The notes beneath the pieces are model-generated. The model did no database searches. It was given only the letters and a program-made list of their open reading frames with translations, and was not told where the DNA came from. A DNA stretch of 64,000 nt from Phoronis australis (lineage: Eukaryota > Phoronida > Phoronidae). The translations under genes and the position numbers were made by a program. Shown here piece after piece: positions 33,213 to 45,200 of the stretch (positions within the stretch are counted from its first letter, which is position 1; the number at the start of each line of letters is the position of its first letter). The DNA lies in the NCBI GenBank assembly GCA_002633005.1, contig NMRA01000032.1, forward strand, positions 587,692 to 651,691. Reading direction: 5' to 3'.

Positions 33213-35034
33213 AACTTGCCAATTAAATATTAGAATTAACCACGATAAAGCTCTTGCGAGCCTGAAAATCGAGGTGTGAGTGCATACTAGGCTATACTGA
33301 GATGTGACCATGGCCAGGATTTGCTCGTAAACTGAAACTGCGAGAAAAGAATGTTTCTTTTGAAGGATAAATGTGTTGCGTAGTAAGAGAGGCTCCGGTA
33401 GACTTTAAACCCGGCAAGTGTCAGTTTCAACTTCTCAGCCATATTTAAATGTGCTGAAGAGCTATGTCCGCGGCGACCAGCGCTCCTGTGGACTACAAAT
33501 TTCGAGTGAGGCGGTCAAACATACCAGTAGAAAAAGTAAAGATACGAGTAGAAAATTGGTCTCACTCTAACGGTACACGGCGATTGATGTCTTGTGTTTT
33601 TTTTAAATACGCTTGCAGAATACGTCATCCTTGTCACCCGTAATCGAGCGGGTATTTTCGCCTGTGTTGAGTGCTATCAGCGCTTTCATTTTAGGACTTT
33701 TCGGGTCAGTTTTCTGCAGCAGCTCCTAATGGCCATCTTGTCTGGTTGTCTTGTTGTCCAGCTGTCGGCTCAATATCTCAAAAAACCCTGGTCACATGTT
33801 GATCAAATGATTTGTCACACGGTCTATACCATTTTTAGAGCGGAGCATCATTCTGCCCCCTGTTCGGAGTCAGGGGTGGAGCTTTTCAGTATTATGTGGG
33901 GAAGAGCATTTCAGGGTGATAACTAGAAAAGCGACTGATGAATTTCAAAGTTTGATTCTGAGGTATCTGACGGCAATGTGCTGTGTCGATTTTAAGTGTA
34001 TTTAACTACTGCCGAACCCCCTAGTGTCCGTTCTATTTTGGAGAAGACGGCAGTTACTAGATTTGAGCAGATTCCAACAAGTGCAGTGCCCCATTACACT
34101 GTATGTCATTTTTGTCTGTCTTTTTATCTACTTTAACCCCGTGATTGTTCTTTATAAAAAGAAGTAGACTAGACCTGTTACTTTTTGGATGCATGATTGT
34201 TCCTTTGTGGTATGTATTTTGTTGTAATTGCTAATCTTGAAAACTGTTTCGTTTTGAAATTGTCTTTCTGATTTGATATTAGTTCTAAAAGGTGAGGCAC
34301 CACCACCTTTTATCAAGTGTGACAATTAAAGCTACTTTTTATGGTTGAACTGTTGTCTCCTGGAACTGATGAGCATAAATGTATGTAGTCTGATGTTATT
34401 TGTACTGCACTAAGGCCATGTCATTGCTTCGCGTTGCTCGTGTAGTGTTTCGTACTTATGAACTCGAGTTAGGCTATGTTCATGATTTTCTGCTGAAGTA
34501 GCATACACTGTTATACGGACGAGGAACTTGATAATGCAGAAATATGAGATACTTGAGTTCAAGTTCGAATCTCAACCTTGTGTTTTGGTCATGAAGTTCA
34601 CTGAGAATGTTAATGTACTCCTCTGCAAAATCAAGAAAAACCTGATCTTGGGTTCACACTTAACAGGAAACGTTGGAGTTCAAATTTGAAATGAGAGATT
34701 GGACTTCTGGGTCCAGGATCTAATCTCAGAACTCAGTCACTAATGAAACTCTGAGTTGATCTCTAACAAATCACACTGCATTCAAATAAAACACTGTAAG
34801 GTCCTCGCAGCGTGACATGGTCGAGTTTCGAGTACAAAGATTAGACCACGTGTTTTGCACCAAACGTAGGCCTAACTCTCACGAGTCAATACAGAGTTGA
34901 CCAATTATATGGCACGTTTCTAGGAGGTTTGATACGTATTTGCTCCGTCGTGCTTCTTAATCACTTGTGTTAATCGTAATAGGTGGTTAATTTTGTTTGT
35001 TTTCAGTATTGGTGTATATAACCAACCTCCGATT

Positions 35035-35075
35035 CGCCGCCGCCGCCGCCGCCGCCTCCGCCGCCGCTGCCGCGA
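35035..35075 (+). repeat. CCG/CGC trinucleotide microsatellite
   Basis: About 13 CGC-type units follow a good acceptor (TTTGTTTTCAG). The second copy at 38455-38480 is shorter and shifted in frame, so I do not treat the arginine-rich frame as coding. Confidence 0.8.
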
Positions 35076-35302
35076 GTTACAATAATTCAAGTCATTAGTG
35101 TGTGTTTAAACGTTGGATTGCAAAAATAAATGGGTTTTCAGAAAGTCACCTCTCGTTGTTTATTTGCGTTCTTAAACAGTCATGTCATGTGCACATATAA
35201 GCTATTTAGTATGTGAACTTTATAACAAATTTCTAATATTTACTAAATAATTCACTATTTGTATCAAGCGTATTCACTGGCACATGCAAAAATTTAGACT
35301 TC

Positions 35303-35516
35303 ATGACCGTACCCAGCCTAAAATATAGGGGCGCTCGAATTTTGCGGTAAGTGGACCTTTTCCTGAAGAAAACGGGGTACTAGGTTCAGACCTGCGAATC
35401 GAACACTCGTGCCCGATTCCTACATTTGTCTCGTTTTCTCGGACTTTTTGGTTCTCTGAGGTGAACCTTTTTTCCCACTTCACCAAATGGGGGACTCTCG
35501 AATGAGCCCCCCCCCC
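35303..35516. mobile_element. G/C-tract MITE, copy d (cut by N)
   Basis: Begins CATGACCGTACCCAGCC, runs through GTGGACCTTTTCCTGAAG and CCCACTTCACCAAATGGGGG, and ends in poly-C at the N. Confidence 0.65.
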
Positions 35517-35517
35517 N

Positions 35518-35690
35518 TTTACGTTTTAAAGATAAATAGTTAATGTGTCGCTGTTATTTTTACGTTTTAAAGATAAATAGTTAATGTGTCGCTGTTATTT
35601 TTACGTTTTAAAGATAAATAGTTAATGTGTCGCTGTTATTTTTACGTTTTAAAGATAAATAGTTAATGTGTTGCTGTTATTTTTGTTTTA
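35518..35690 (+). repeat. 41-bp minisatellite, about four units
   Basis: ACGTTTTAAAGATAAATAG starts at 35521, 35562, 35603 and 35644, an exact 41-bp period, followed by a diverged partial unit. Copy 1 of the surrounding duplication has only one such unit (near 32905-32930). Confidence 0.9.
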
Positions 35691-36060
35691 AAGGTAAACG
35701 CGGCATTGCATTATTGGCCACAAGGCTTCTACGGGTGAGTGCAGATAAAACATCGAGTATCTAGATGGAAAGTCAGTTACACTCAGGGCTCTACATAATT
35801 GAGTATACCCTCGAAAATACTAGTAAAAAAAGTTAACTATGAGTAGGAAATGATATTCGTATTATTCGAACAGGAGGGAGCAGACGTCGGGCTTTTTGGT
35901 CGTCTCGCTAGCCGACAAGCACACGTCCGCCTGCACCGTGTCCAGCGTTCTACGCGACCTGTTTTTGGTAGTCTCTCGTCCTCTTAAAACTTGCCAATTA
36001 AATATTAGAATACGATAAAACTCTTGCGAGCCTGAAAATCGAGGTGTGGGTGCATACTAG

Positions 36061-36414
36061 GCTGCTGAATCAGGGAGTCGGTTTAGTCGTGTATGGTCCG
36101 TGAAATTGAAGTACACATACTCGAACTTTCAAGGATTTCCCGTTACCGTAAGAATAGACGACGAGAAAGTTAAACTGGCGTCCTCTAACCGATACGTGTA
36201 TTTGAGGACTGAAATAAGTACGCAGTTTGAAACAGGAGAAAGTAGCCTATCCGTTGAAATTCCAGGACTGACCTGTCGTACGAATATCATCAAACTAGTT
36301 GAAGATGCAAACTCCCTCCATTTGTTCGTGCCTTTCAAAATTTTGCAACTCGAACAATTGAAAAACTTCTCGTCAAAAACCTTCCATGAGACATTGTATG
36401 CACATGCTGAATGA
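36061..36414 (+). CDS. Uncharacterised C-terminal exon, about 118 open codons
   Basis: The frame is open from about 36061 to TGA at 36412-36414 and follows a possible acceptor (CATACTAG). The product contains VKLKYTYSNFQGFPVTVRID, LASSNRYVYLRTEIS and SLSVEIPGLTCRTNIIKLV, ending HETLYAHAE. The composition looks like a real beta-rich domain, but I do not recognise it. AATAAA lies at 36515-36520, about 100 bases after the stop, as expected for a terminal exon. There is no ATG at the start, so upstream exons are missing or unidentified. The segment is absent from the partner copy at 33292. Confidence 0.45.
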   Translation, partial: AAESGSRFSRVWSVKLKYTYSNFQGFPVTVRIDDEKVKLASSNRYVYLRTEISTQFETGESSLSVEIPGLTCRTNIIKLVEDANSLHLFVPFKILQLEQLKNFSSKTFHETLYAHAE

Positions 36415-36514
36415 CTTGTTTTGATGCCACCTACCTACAGACTGATGTAGTGCAACTTTAACATAAAAGAATCTTGTGATTAATGTTACTTTTTCAATTA
36501 CTCATTTTGCATGA

Positions 36515-36520
36515 AATAAA
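36515..36520 (+). terminator. Polyadenylation signal AATAAA
   Basis: Canonical hexamer about 100 bases downstream of the stop of the open exon at 36061-36414. Confidence 0.5.
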
Positions 36521-38740
36521 GAGAGTCGATGAACTTCGACTTTGAACGGAATTACATTATTGGGTTATTCGAGTTTGCTGCTTTGGCATGGATTGGGTAC
36601 CCTGGATGTGGAAAAAATAGGTCAGCCAAATTTATCATTTACTACGCCAACACTAACGTGTATTAATTACTACACAGTCGCCAGCCGACTAAAGCGACGT
36701 CTTTGGTGAAAACGTGCTTGAGATGTGACCATGGCCAGGATTTGCTTATAAACTGAAACTTCGAGAAAAGAATGTTTCTTTTAAAGGATAAATGTGTTGC
36801 GTAGTAAGAGAGGCTCTGGTAGACTTAAAACCTGGTAAGTATCAATTTCAACTTCTCAGCCATATTTAAATGTGGTGAAGAGCTATGTCCGCGGCTACCA
36901 GCGCTCCTGTGGACTATAAATTTCGAATGAGGCGGTCAAAAATACAAGTAGAAAAAGTAAAGATACGAGTAGAAAATTGGTCTCACTCTTACGGTACACG
37001 GCGATCGATGTCCTGTGTTTTTTGTTGTTTTTTTTTTTGAAATACGCTTGCAGAATACGTCATCCTTGTCACCCGTAATCAAGCGGACATTTTCGCCTGT
37101 GTTGAGTGCTATCAGCGCTTTCATTTTAGGACTTTTCGGGTCAATTTTCTGCAGCAGCTCCTGATGGTCATCTTGTCTGGTTGTCTTGTTGTCCAACTGT
37201 CGGCTCAATATCTCAAAAACCCCTGGTCGCATGTTGATCAAATGATTTGTCACAGGGTCTATACCATCATTAGAGCGGCGCATCATTCTGCCCCTGTTCG
37301 GGGCCAGGGGTGGAGCTCTTCAGTATTATTTGGGGAAGAGCATTTCAGAGTGATATCTAGAAAAGCGACTGATGAATTTCAATGAAAGTTTGATTCTGAG
37401 GTATCTGACGACAATGTGCTGTCGATTTTAAGTGTATTTAACTACTGCCGAACCCCCTAGTGTCCGTTCTATTTTGGAGAAGACGGCAGTTACCAGATTT
37501 GAGCAGATTCCAACAAGTGCAGTGTCCCATTACACTGTACGTCATTTTTGTCTGTCTTTTTATCTACCTTAACCCCGTGATTGTTCTTTATAAAAAGAAG
37601 TAGATTAGACCTGTTACTTTTTGGATGCATGATTGTTCCTTTGTAGTATGTATTTTGTTGTAATTGCTAATCTTGAAAACTGTTTCGTTTTGAAATTGTT
37701 TTTCTGATTTGCTATTCGTTCAAAAGGTGAGGCACCATCAACTTTTATCAAATGTGACAATTAAAGCTACTTTTTATGGTTGAACTGTTGTCTCCTGGAA
37801 CTGATGAGCATATGTAGTCTGATGTTATTTGTACTGCACTAAGGCCATGTCATTGCTTCGCGTTGCTCGTGTCTGTTTCGTACTTATGAACTCGAGGTAG
37901 GCCATGTTAATGATTTTCTGCTGAAGTAGCATACATTGTTATACGGACGAGGAACTTGATAATGCAGAAATATGAGATACTTGAGTTCAAGTTCGAATCT
38001 CTACCTTGTGTTTTGGGTCATGAAGTTCACTGAGAATGTTAATGTACTCCTCTGCAAAATCAAGAAAAACCTGACATTGGGTTCACACTTAACAGGAAAC
38101 GTAGGAGTTCGAATTTGAAATGAGAGATTGGACTTCTGGATCCAGGATCTAATCTCAAAACTCAGTCACTAATGAAACTCTGAGTTAATCTCTAACAAAT
38201 CACACTGCATTCAAGTAAAACATTGTAAGGTCCTCGCAACGTGACATGCAATTGGTCGACTTTCGAGTACAAAGATTAGACCATGTGTCTTGCACCAAAC
38301 GTAGGCCTAACTCTCACGACTCAATACAGAGTTGACCAATTATATGGCACGTTTCTAGGAGGTTTGCCACTAATTTGCTCCGTCGTGCTTCTTAATCACT
38401 TGTGTTAATCGTAATAGGTGGTTAATTTTGTTTGTTTTCAGTATTGGTTACCGATCCGTCGCTGCCGCCGCCGCTGCCGCAAGTTCCAATAATTAATGTC
38501 ATTAGTGTGTGTTTAAACGTTGGATTGCAAAAATAAATGGGTTTTCAGAAAGTTACCTCTCGTTGTTTATTTGCGTTCTTAAACAGTAACGTTGCCAAAA
38601 TCACAAAAAGTTAAATATCATGTCATGTGCACATATAACCTATTTAGTATTTGAACTTTATAACAAATTTCTAATATTTACTAAATAATTCACTATTTAT
38701 ATCAAGCGTATTCACTGACACATGCAAAATGTTAGACTTC

Positions 38741-38973
38741 ATGACCGCACCCAGCCTAAAATATAGAGGGGCTCGAATTTTCCGGTAAGTGGACCTTTTC
38801 CTGAAAAAAACGGGGCACTAGGTTCAGACCTGAGAATTGAGCACTCGCGCCGGATTCCTGTGTACTTTAGTCTCGTTTTCTCAGACTTTTTGGTTCTTTG
38901 AGGCGGACCTTTTTGCCCACTTCACCAATTGGGGGACTCGAATGAGCCCCCCCCCCCCGAGTGCGCGTATGGA
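38741..38973. mobile_element. G/C-tract MITE, copy e
   Basis: ATGACCGCACCCAGCC at the left, GAGTGCGCGTATGG at the right, with the family core between. It is the intact partner of the broken copy d. Confidence 0.65.
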
Positions 38974-38974
38974 C

Positions 38975-40340
38975 TTGGTATATAACGCGCAGTGGTCGGC
39001 GAGAAAAGTAACTTTCCAAGAATAGCCCTACTCGATAAACGCCAGACCATTTTTAACGTATTTTAAAATCTATATCATCCAACAACAATTCCCAAAAATG
39101 CAATTTCTGGCAGTTAAATTGGTATTGTCAGTTTCATTTTTCATCATTCAATATATTCATGAGTATGATCTTGTAAACCTCCTGAGCCTTCACAATTTCT
39201 CAATTGTCTTTGGCTAAAGAGACAGCATACACCATCACCTCTTGCTAAATAATTCTGTATTTGGGGAGCATAAAAATCTGCCCTTTTGCAAAAAAATCAA
39301 TTTAAAATGAGAGGATTTTACAAAAATGTTCAACAGAGGAAAAATAAAGTTGCCCATCCCCCCAGACATGTGGTCACAGGGTGAAAAGATTGGGGATAAG
39401 GTCCACGCCTAGTTAACTTAGACCCCAGGATTCACACTCTGACGTGAGTGATATCGTGAATCTAGAGGGTCCGTGGACGAGACACAGCCGATTCGGTAGT
39501 TTCAAGCAGTGGTCGTTATGTTACCTGCTGATGCACCACTGGCGTCTTAACTGAGTGCAACTAAATTTGAGCCACAGAATGGATGTTATGGTAATTGGCG
39601 GATGGTCTTTACATACTCGCCTGAAGCCACACGTTCTAAGGAGTTTTCACTAAGTTTTGCACAGAGTTGCTCGTTTTAACACTCACCATTGTCTTTGAAA
39701 AAGCGTTCCTCAAACATCCACTAGATCCTGCAATTTTATGAGTCATTTCGGTGCATAAGTTATCTTCTGAAACGGTAAAAATACGTGCACTCGCAAATGC
39801 ATGCAATGACGTCACGGGCAACAATAACGTTGAGCCGTTGTGCCAGGACCTTGAGAAATCTTTCTCCCTTTAAAGCGTTAGATTCATTTAACCTCGTTGA
39901 TATGTAATATTTTCATTGCAGAAAATTTAAGATTTTGGAAACGCAGCCGTCCCAGACGGGAGAAATACTCTTGTGTTGCCAGTGCCGAAAGAAACTGATT
40001 GGACAAAATAGTGTTCACGTGTAAAAAAACAAGAAGGTGGTTATCGTTCTCCTAAACTACCGAGTCTCTGTTTTGCATCGCGTCCCTAGCTGCTAAGTTC
40101 TCCTTTTTTCTGTTTGGTGTTAGCGCAATTACACTGTAGTCTAGACTGCAATGAAAAATATTTTCGAGAGGAAGGAAATCTCGAGATTGAATACGACCCG
40201 GACCCTCAGACTCGTACAAGTTGTGTCGGTTGTAAAACCACGACGCTGAAAAACATTGGATAGGAACTAGAGTTGTGCTAAACGGGTGTATTTGTACGGA
40301 ATAGGATACTTGATAAATCAGTCAAAATTAGAGCTATTAT
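38975..40340. other. No gene recognised
   Basis: Short frames only, without splice context, domains or RNA-gene signatures. Confidence 0.4.
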
Positions 40341-40346
40341 ACGTGT

Positions 40347-40600
40347 TGTGTGCCTGGCATGCTATAATACCAGTTAGCGAAATAAGAAATTTAGTTACTA
40401 CCTGTTTCCCAAGGATCAAGAACTGCGTTAAACATGGGTCAGAGACATCGGTAGAGCTGGTAGCAAAGGCCGACTTCGTGAATTCTTTCCGATTTCGTAG
40501 CAAAATAAAGTGTGCAGCGCTCATTTTGAGGGCGGCAAGAAAACGTATCTTAGAAACTGCCCACTGAACAATATCTCCCTTCAAAGAAACAGTAACAAAT
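40347..40600 (+). pseudogene. Decayed THAP domain
   Basis: After a one-base shift at 40359 the plus strand reads CYNTS*RNKKFSYYLFPKDQ, then WVRDIGRAGSKGRLREFFPI and VCSAHFEGGKKTYLRNCP. C-x-C spacing at the start, the SYYLFPKD phrase and CSxHF-GGKKTY are THAP-domain hallmarks. There are three in-frame stops (TAG, TAA, TAG) and one frameshift, so this is a fossil. It belongs to a different THAP subfamily from the one at 17875-18150. Confidence 0.65.
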
Positions 40601-40654
40601 ACTCCACGGCGGTTGGTAGTGAAAAAAAAACTTGTTTTCGCTTGACCAGAACCA

Positions 40655-40655
40655 N
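40655..40655. other. Single ambiguous base (N)
   Basis: A join of the same kind as the other single Ns, but no duplicated flank is evident here. Confidence 0.9.
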
Positions 40656-40659
40656 ATCG

Positions 40660-42000
40660 TTAAATCGATTCGGTTGCAACTCCGCTATTGAATCAGTGGT
40701 GCAGAGTATAAGAGTAGTGAACGATACTTGGTTGGGTGATTTACGGCGGATCATATTCGACACAAAACTCGTTCTTAAAAACATTTGGCAATTTTCAACC
40801 TACTTCATTTTCACATCGTCGATATAAATTGTGTTTCTAATTAATGTGACCAAACAATTTCCATTTTAATTTAAAGTTCCTACAACTCACGGTATTGACG
40901 AGCAATGTTGAACAGACACCTGTTACAAATATCGAGACATGTTTTTCAGGAGACCAAAGAATGTAGCATTCTACGAATACGTTTTGTATAAAAACAACTG
41001 AACGCAGTGTTTGAAGTGGGACTTAGCACACAATGGTGAACACAATGGTTAACACGTGACATAAAACCTCAAATTTTTCAGAAAACTTGTACACCTGAAA
41101 CCTTACGTTTTCAGAAAATTTAAGATTCGTCAAACTTGATTTTCCCCTAAAACTTATTTTTGTCAAAAATTTAAAGTTTTCAATAAAATTTTTATGTTCA
41201 TTTTTGTAACTTGAGGGATTCTACTTTTCGACCCCTTTTCAATAAATTAACTGTCGATTAACTTCACTTTCTTGATTACCAAAGTAGTGCTATAAACTTC
41301 CACCAGTTTACCTTAGTAGTTAACTGAGACCCTGATGAAACACCTAAACGTGACGTGCAGATGACACGACTGCTACCAGCGTGTCGAAACTTGATCATTT
41401 GTTACTCTGTGTATCCATGTACACTATAAGCTTTTCTGCATAATATTTGGATGTTTTGTTTAGCTGTTTGTTCCTTTAGCCATGCACTTGGTTTTAACTA
41501 CGTCAAAAGTTAAGTCCGGAACAAACGCAAGATCTCCTGTACACGAAGTGCAGGCAATGTTATTCCAATGTAGTGCGTAGCCTCGCTTTCGTACGCCACA
41601 TTAATATTAATAAGATCCTTTAAGAATGGAATACTAATCAATAATACAATATAGGTCATTCTGTGTTTTTTTACTGCTGGCTTAGCTGCTATCAGACGTA
41701 CGTGATAACATGATATGTAGCGTGTCATTGTTAGGTCAAACGCGGGTGGATTTCGTCACTGTGGTAAACAATTCATTACAGGAAACAGAGGCTGTGTACC
41801 AGCTGACTACGCGATGTTAACCTATCTGGAAAAGCCACGTTGTTTTGTTTTTCCACATTACGTGACAGCGATTTTTATAATGAAACTTCGCGTGGAGAAA
41901 ATTTCAGTTGAAAAACGTAAGTGTGTTAGTTTTACTTAAAGCCTGTAGGCCTATCATGTAGAACAGTTGGTGCAACTTTTCATTGTCATACTAGAGAAAC
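40660..42000. other. Upstream region of SQOR; no gene recognised
   Basis: Probable promoter and 5' UTR of the plus-strand gene lie here, without an obvious TATA box or Inr. A hairpin-like motif GACACG...CGTGTCGAAAC lies near 41366-41395. Confidence 0.35.
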
Positions 42001-42216
42001 ATGTTGGGGAATCTCAGACGAGGAGTAAGCAGCATACAACTGATACAACCAATGGTATCAGAACTGTTGTCGCGGTCGGTGACGACTACCATCCCGCTTC
42101 ATAACAAATCCTACAGAGTAGCGATCGTTGGTGGTGGAACCGGCGGATTGGCAATGGCCAACAAACTGACTTCGCAGCTCGGCAGCGGAAATGTAGCAGT
42201 CATTGAACCAAGCGAG
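42001..42216 (+). CDS. SQOR: SQOR exon 1: targeting sequence and FAD-binding motif
   Basis: 72 codons, ending GAG before GTACGT. It contains the presequence and VAIVGGGTGGLAMANKL, a classic dinucleotide-binding fold. Confidence 0.93.
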
Positions 42217-45200
42217 GTACGTAACAATACTGACCTGTACTTGTACGTTTAGTTTTGTGATTTTACCCTTGGGGTACCTGAAGATTTAATAGCAAGGGTT
42301 GTGTTTGCCGTGGTGTTCGAGACTGATCAAATTTATATTCCTTAGTCTAACTACCTACACTAAAAGGTTCTCAAAAATGTTTTCTATATTTTAAAAACTC
42401 GACACTCGACGTTGACTCCCACTTCCAGAATCATTACTACAAGCCTGTGTGGACACTAGTAGGCGCTGGTGTAAAGAGCCTCGAGTCTTCTTGTAAACCA
42501 ACAGCCAACTTCATTCCCGATGGTTGCGTATGGATTAAAGACAAAGTAGCAGAATTCCAGCCTCAAACTTCGTCGTTATTGCTACTGTCTGGAGAACAGG
42601 TAACGCGTTGAATCTTGCGACTCATTCTTTACCCAGCCGGGAAGCTCTCCCATAAGTTAATATTTTGTTGTTTTTAATGACTGCCACTTACTTAGAATTA
42701 AATAGGTTTCTCGTGCCTAGTGAACGCCATTTCAATAGACAACACACTTCATTTATTGATTTCAACTATTTTCGGTTTCTGTTAGAGGATCCATGAACAT
42801 TAAAAAATGGGTGGAAGCTTCCTCGTAAACCGTAATTAGTCATACCTAAGTACCGTTGTTCGGCAACAAAATGTGCAGCAGTCACTGACAATAATTGCTT
42901 AAAAGGCGGATTTAGAATGTCGCAAGGGGACCTGAACACACTGAATTAAATTTCAAACCAGAAACATTCATCAAATCCATAAAAACTCCATGGTTATGCC
43001 TGGAGGAGGGTGCACCCTTGCTTCCCTTCCCAAATTCTGCATATGCCTCTGCAATATGTACAATAGCGTCTTTCATTTGAAAGTTCCTGGAAATAATAGA
43101 AGTATTTATTCAAGGCAAATTTTACTAGGAAAATTTTCAGTTTGCAGTGGGTCACAAAATTCACATTTCCTTCAGCTTTGCCAGGATTTATTTTGAAAAA
43201 TCTTGTTAATGAGTTATTAGGTTTGTTTACTGCATTAAAATTCATGATTGATAGCTGTCATCTAAAGCCAGGCTGCTGTTCGCGCGTGTGAGTTGTTGCT
43301 GCGCCTCTTTATGTTTATTGTCACAAGAGGTCGTTAGTTGGCAAGTCATCTGTCCACATGCACTGTCATGCTCGAGAAGGACATTACAAAGTTTGCCAAT
43401 AGGGGCGACATACCTTGCTGGGTTTTTTTTAATCCTTGGGACACAACAGATTAGTAAAACTATATTTCTGGGATTTTGAAATACAGTTTACATGGGAATT
43501 GAGCTTTTGTGTCGGCATAGGAACCGAAAGATATATATTTTTTCTCGTATTTTTTGGAAAAGAATCGCGAAGACATGTTGTAAAGTTGCAAAATACGAGA
43601 GGTTGATGCAATTACAATAATATATCGCTTGTATGGCATTCAGTACTCCAAAATTATTATTACCAACGTCGGTATTATGGAAATATGGACAAATCCTGAC
43701 GTGGCCGCGAGAGACAACAACGCTGTCTAGGGGCCGAAGCTGATATTGTTTCTTGTTCTCAATAGCCCCGTTCATGTGGGTCTTTTTGTGTATTTTCAAG
43801 CCGGAACTTTTTGGCATTTAACCTGAAATTGGGGTCACTGGCTCATATTTGCAAGTATGAGTACTCGTTGCGCTCCGAAATTTACATTTGCTCGTCGTGT
43901 TGGTTTTGTAGGTATCCTATGATGTCTTAATCGTGGCGCTTGGTCTTCAACCAAAATTTAATCAGGTAACTGTCCAGCTAACATTGTCCACGTTTCACGC
44001 ATGTGTTACAATTGTTCCCCAAAACCAGACAATTGTATGTATATTTCAAAAGCTGAAAATGGATATCGGCCTACCCTGATACCCTGACTTGTTTCACTTG
44101 TCTCGTTTTGACGTGTAATCTGAAATCTGTGCAACCCCTATATTTTACTCAAAGGACACATTTGATTTTACGGCTGGTCATTCTAAGTTTTGAAGTAAGT
44201 ACAGTTTTTCGTACTTAAAGATTGATGGATTGCCGGAGGCTCTCGCACAAGACCACATGGTTGTTTCCAACTACGCGCCAGAAACTGTGACCAAAACATT
44301 CAAAGCCATTCAGAGCATGGACCGAGGCACCGCCATTTTCACCCTCCCTCGGACGCCAATAAGCTGTGGTGGTGCACCACAAAAAATAATGTACTTAACT
44401 GACCATTATCTACGAAAGGTATTTAAAAATCCAATGCTTTGTGTGTTATAACGGTAACTGGATGTAAGGAGATTGTTGAGTTTTTAAACTAACAATTCGA
44501 AAGCAGTCTTATTTGAGTCAACTTAGGTTTGGCGGAAATGGTGTAAATAGTTATTTACAGACTCTAGGTCACGTGTCTAGCAGAACCTTTCCGTCAGTCC
44601 TCAGAAAGCCATCTTTAAATCTTGGTTGTGTAACTGTGCAGGCTAAACATGAAGATGTAAACTATTACTTCAAACGTATGCTAGTTAAAAGCAAATTTAT
44701 GTAACCTTTGATGATTATGGTGGTTCTGAGTTTGGTCATACATTGTCAGCACCAGAAAAAATTGAAACGTTTATTTCAAAAACAGTTCAACTTTGATCGA
44801 CAGGACAACAGAAAAAATATTTAGATAATCTGCGCAGTACAAAATGTTAATGTCGTTTTAGACGTCTTCACCAAATTCTATTGCCATGGAGACGGTTTTC
44901 GGAATTTGAACACGATGTTCATGCTTAGTATCTTTTGATTAACTAAATATATTAACCGTAACCGCTAGATAACTCAACTTTTTCTTACAAACTTCCTTTT
45001 GTTATTAAATTTCTTTCTGGTTTAGCTTCAATAGCGAGTAAATAGGCTTATATGATATAGGGTACTGATCACAGTAAAAGGTGGTAATCGAATCCTTGTT
45101 GCGGCCGTCACATCATACCACGGAAAATGAATGCTTACCTCCATCCACTTATCAGTCGTAGTAAGAACTTTTGCCACACACCGCAAAAACTCTTACTATG

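Larger units (their letters stand above)
32905..38970 (+). repeat. Large direct duplication around the N at 35517
   Basis: 32905-35516 and 35518-38970 align through almost their full length with a few percent divergence. Differences include a 41-bp minisatellite expanded only in copy 2, a 657-bp segment (36063-36719) present only in copy 2, and different CCG-repeat lengths (35035-35075 against 38455-38480). Copy 1 breaks inside a MITE poly-C tract at the N. Confidence 0.8.

Noticed and set aside
35007-35085. Arginine-rich terminal exon after a good acceptor (RRRRRR...CRELQ)
   Set aside because: The second copy at 38442 keeps a similar tail only in a different phase because of a 13-base difference, so it is more likely an untranslated CCG microsatellite.
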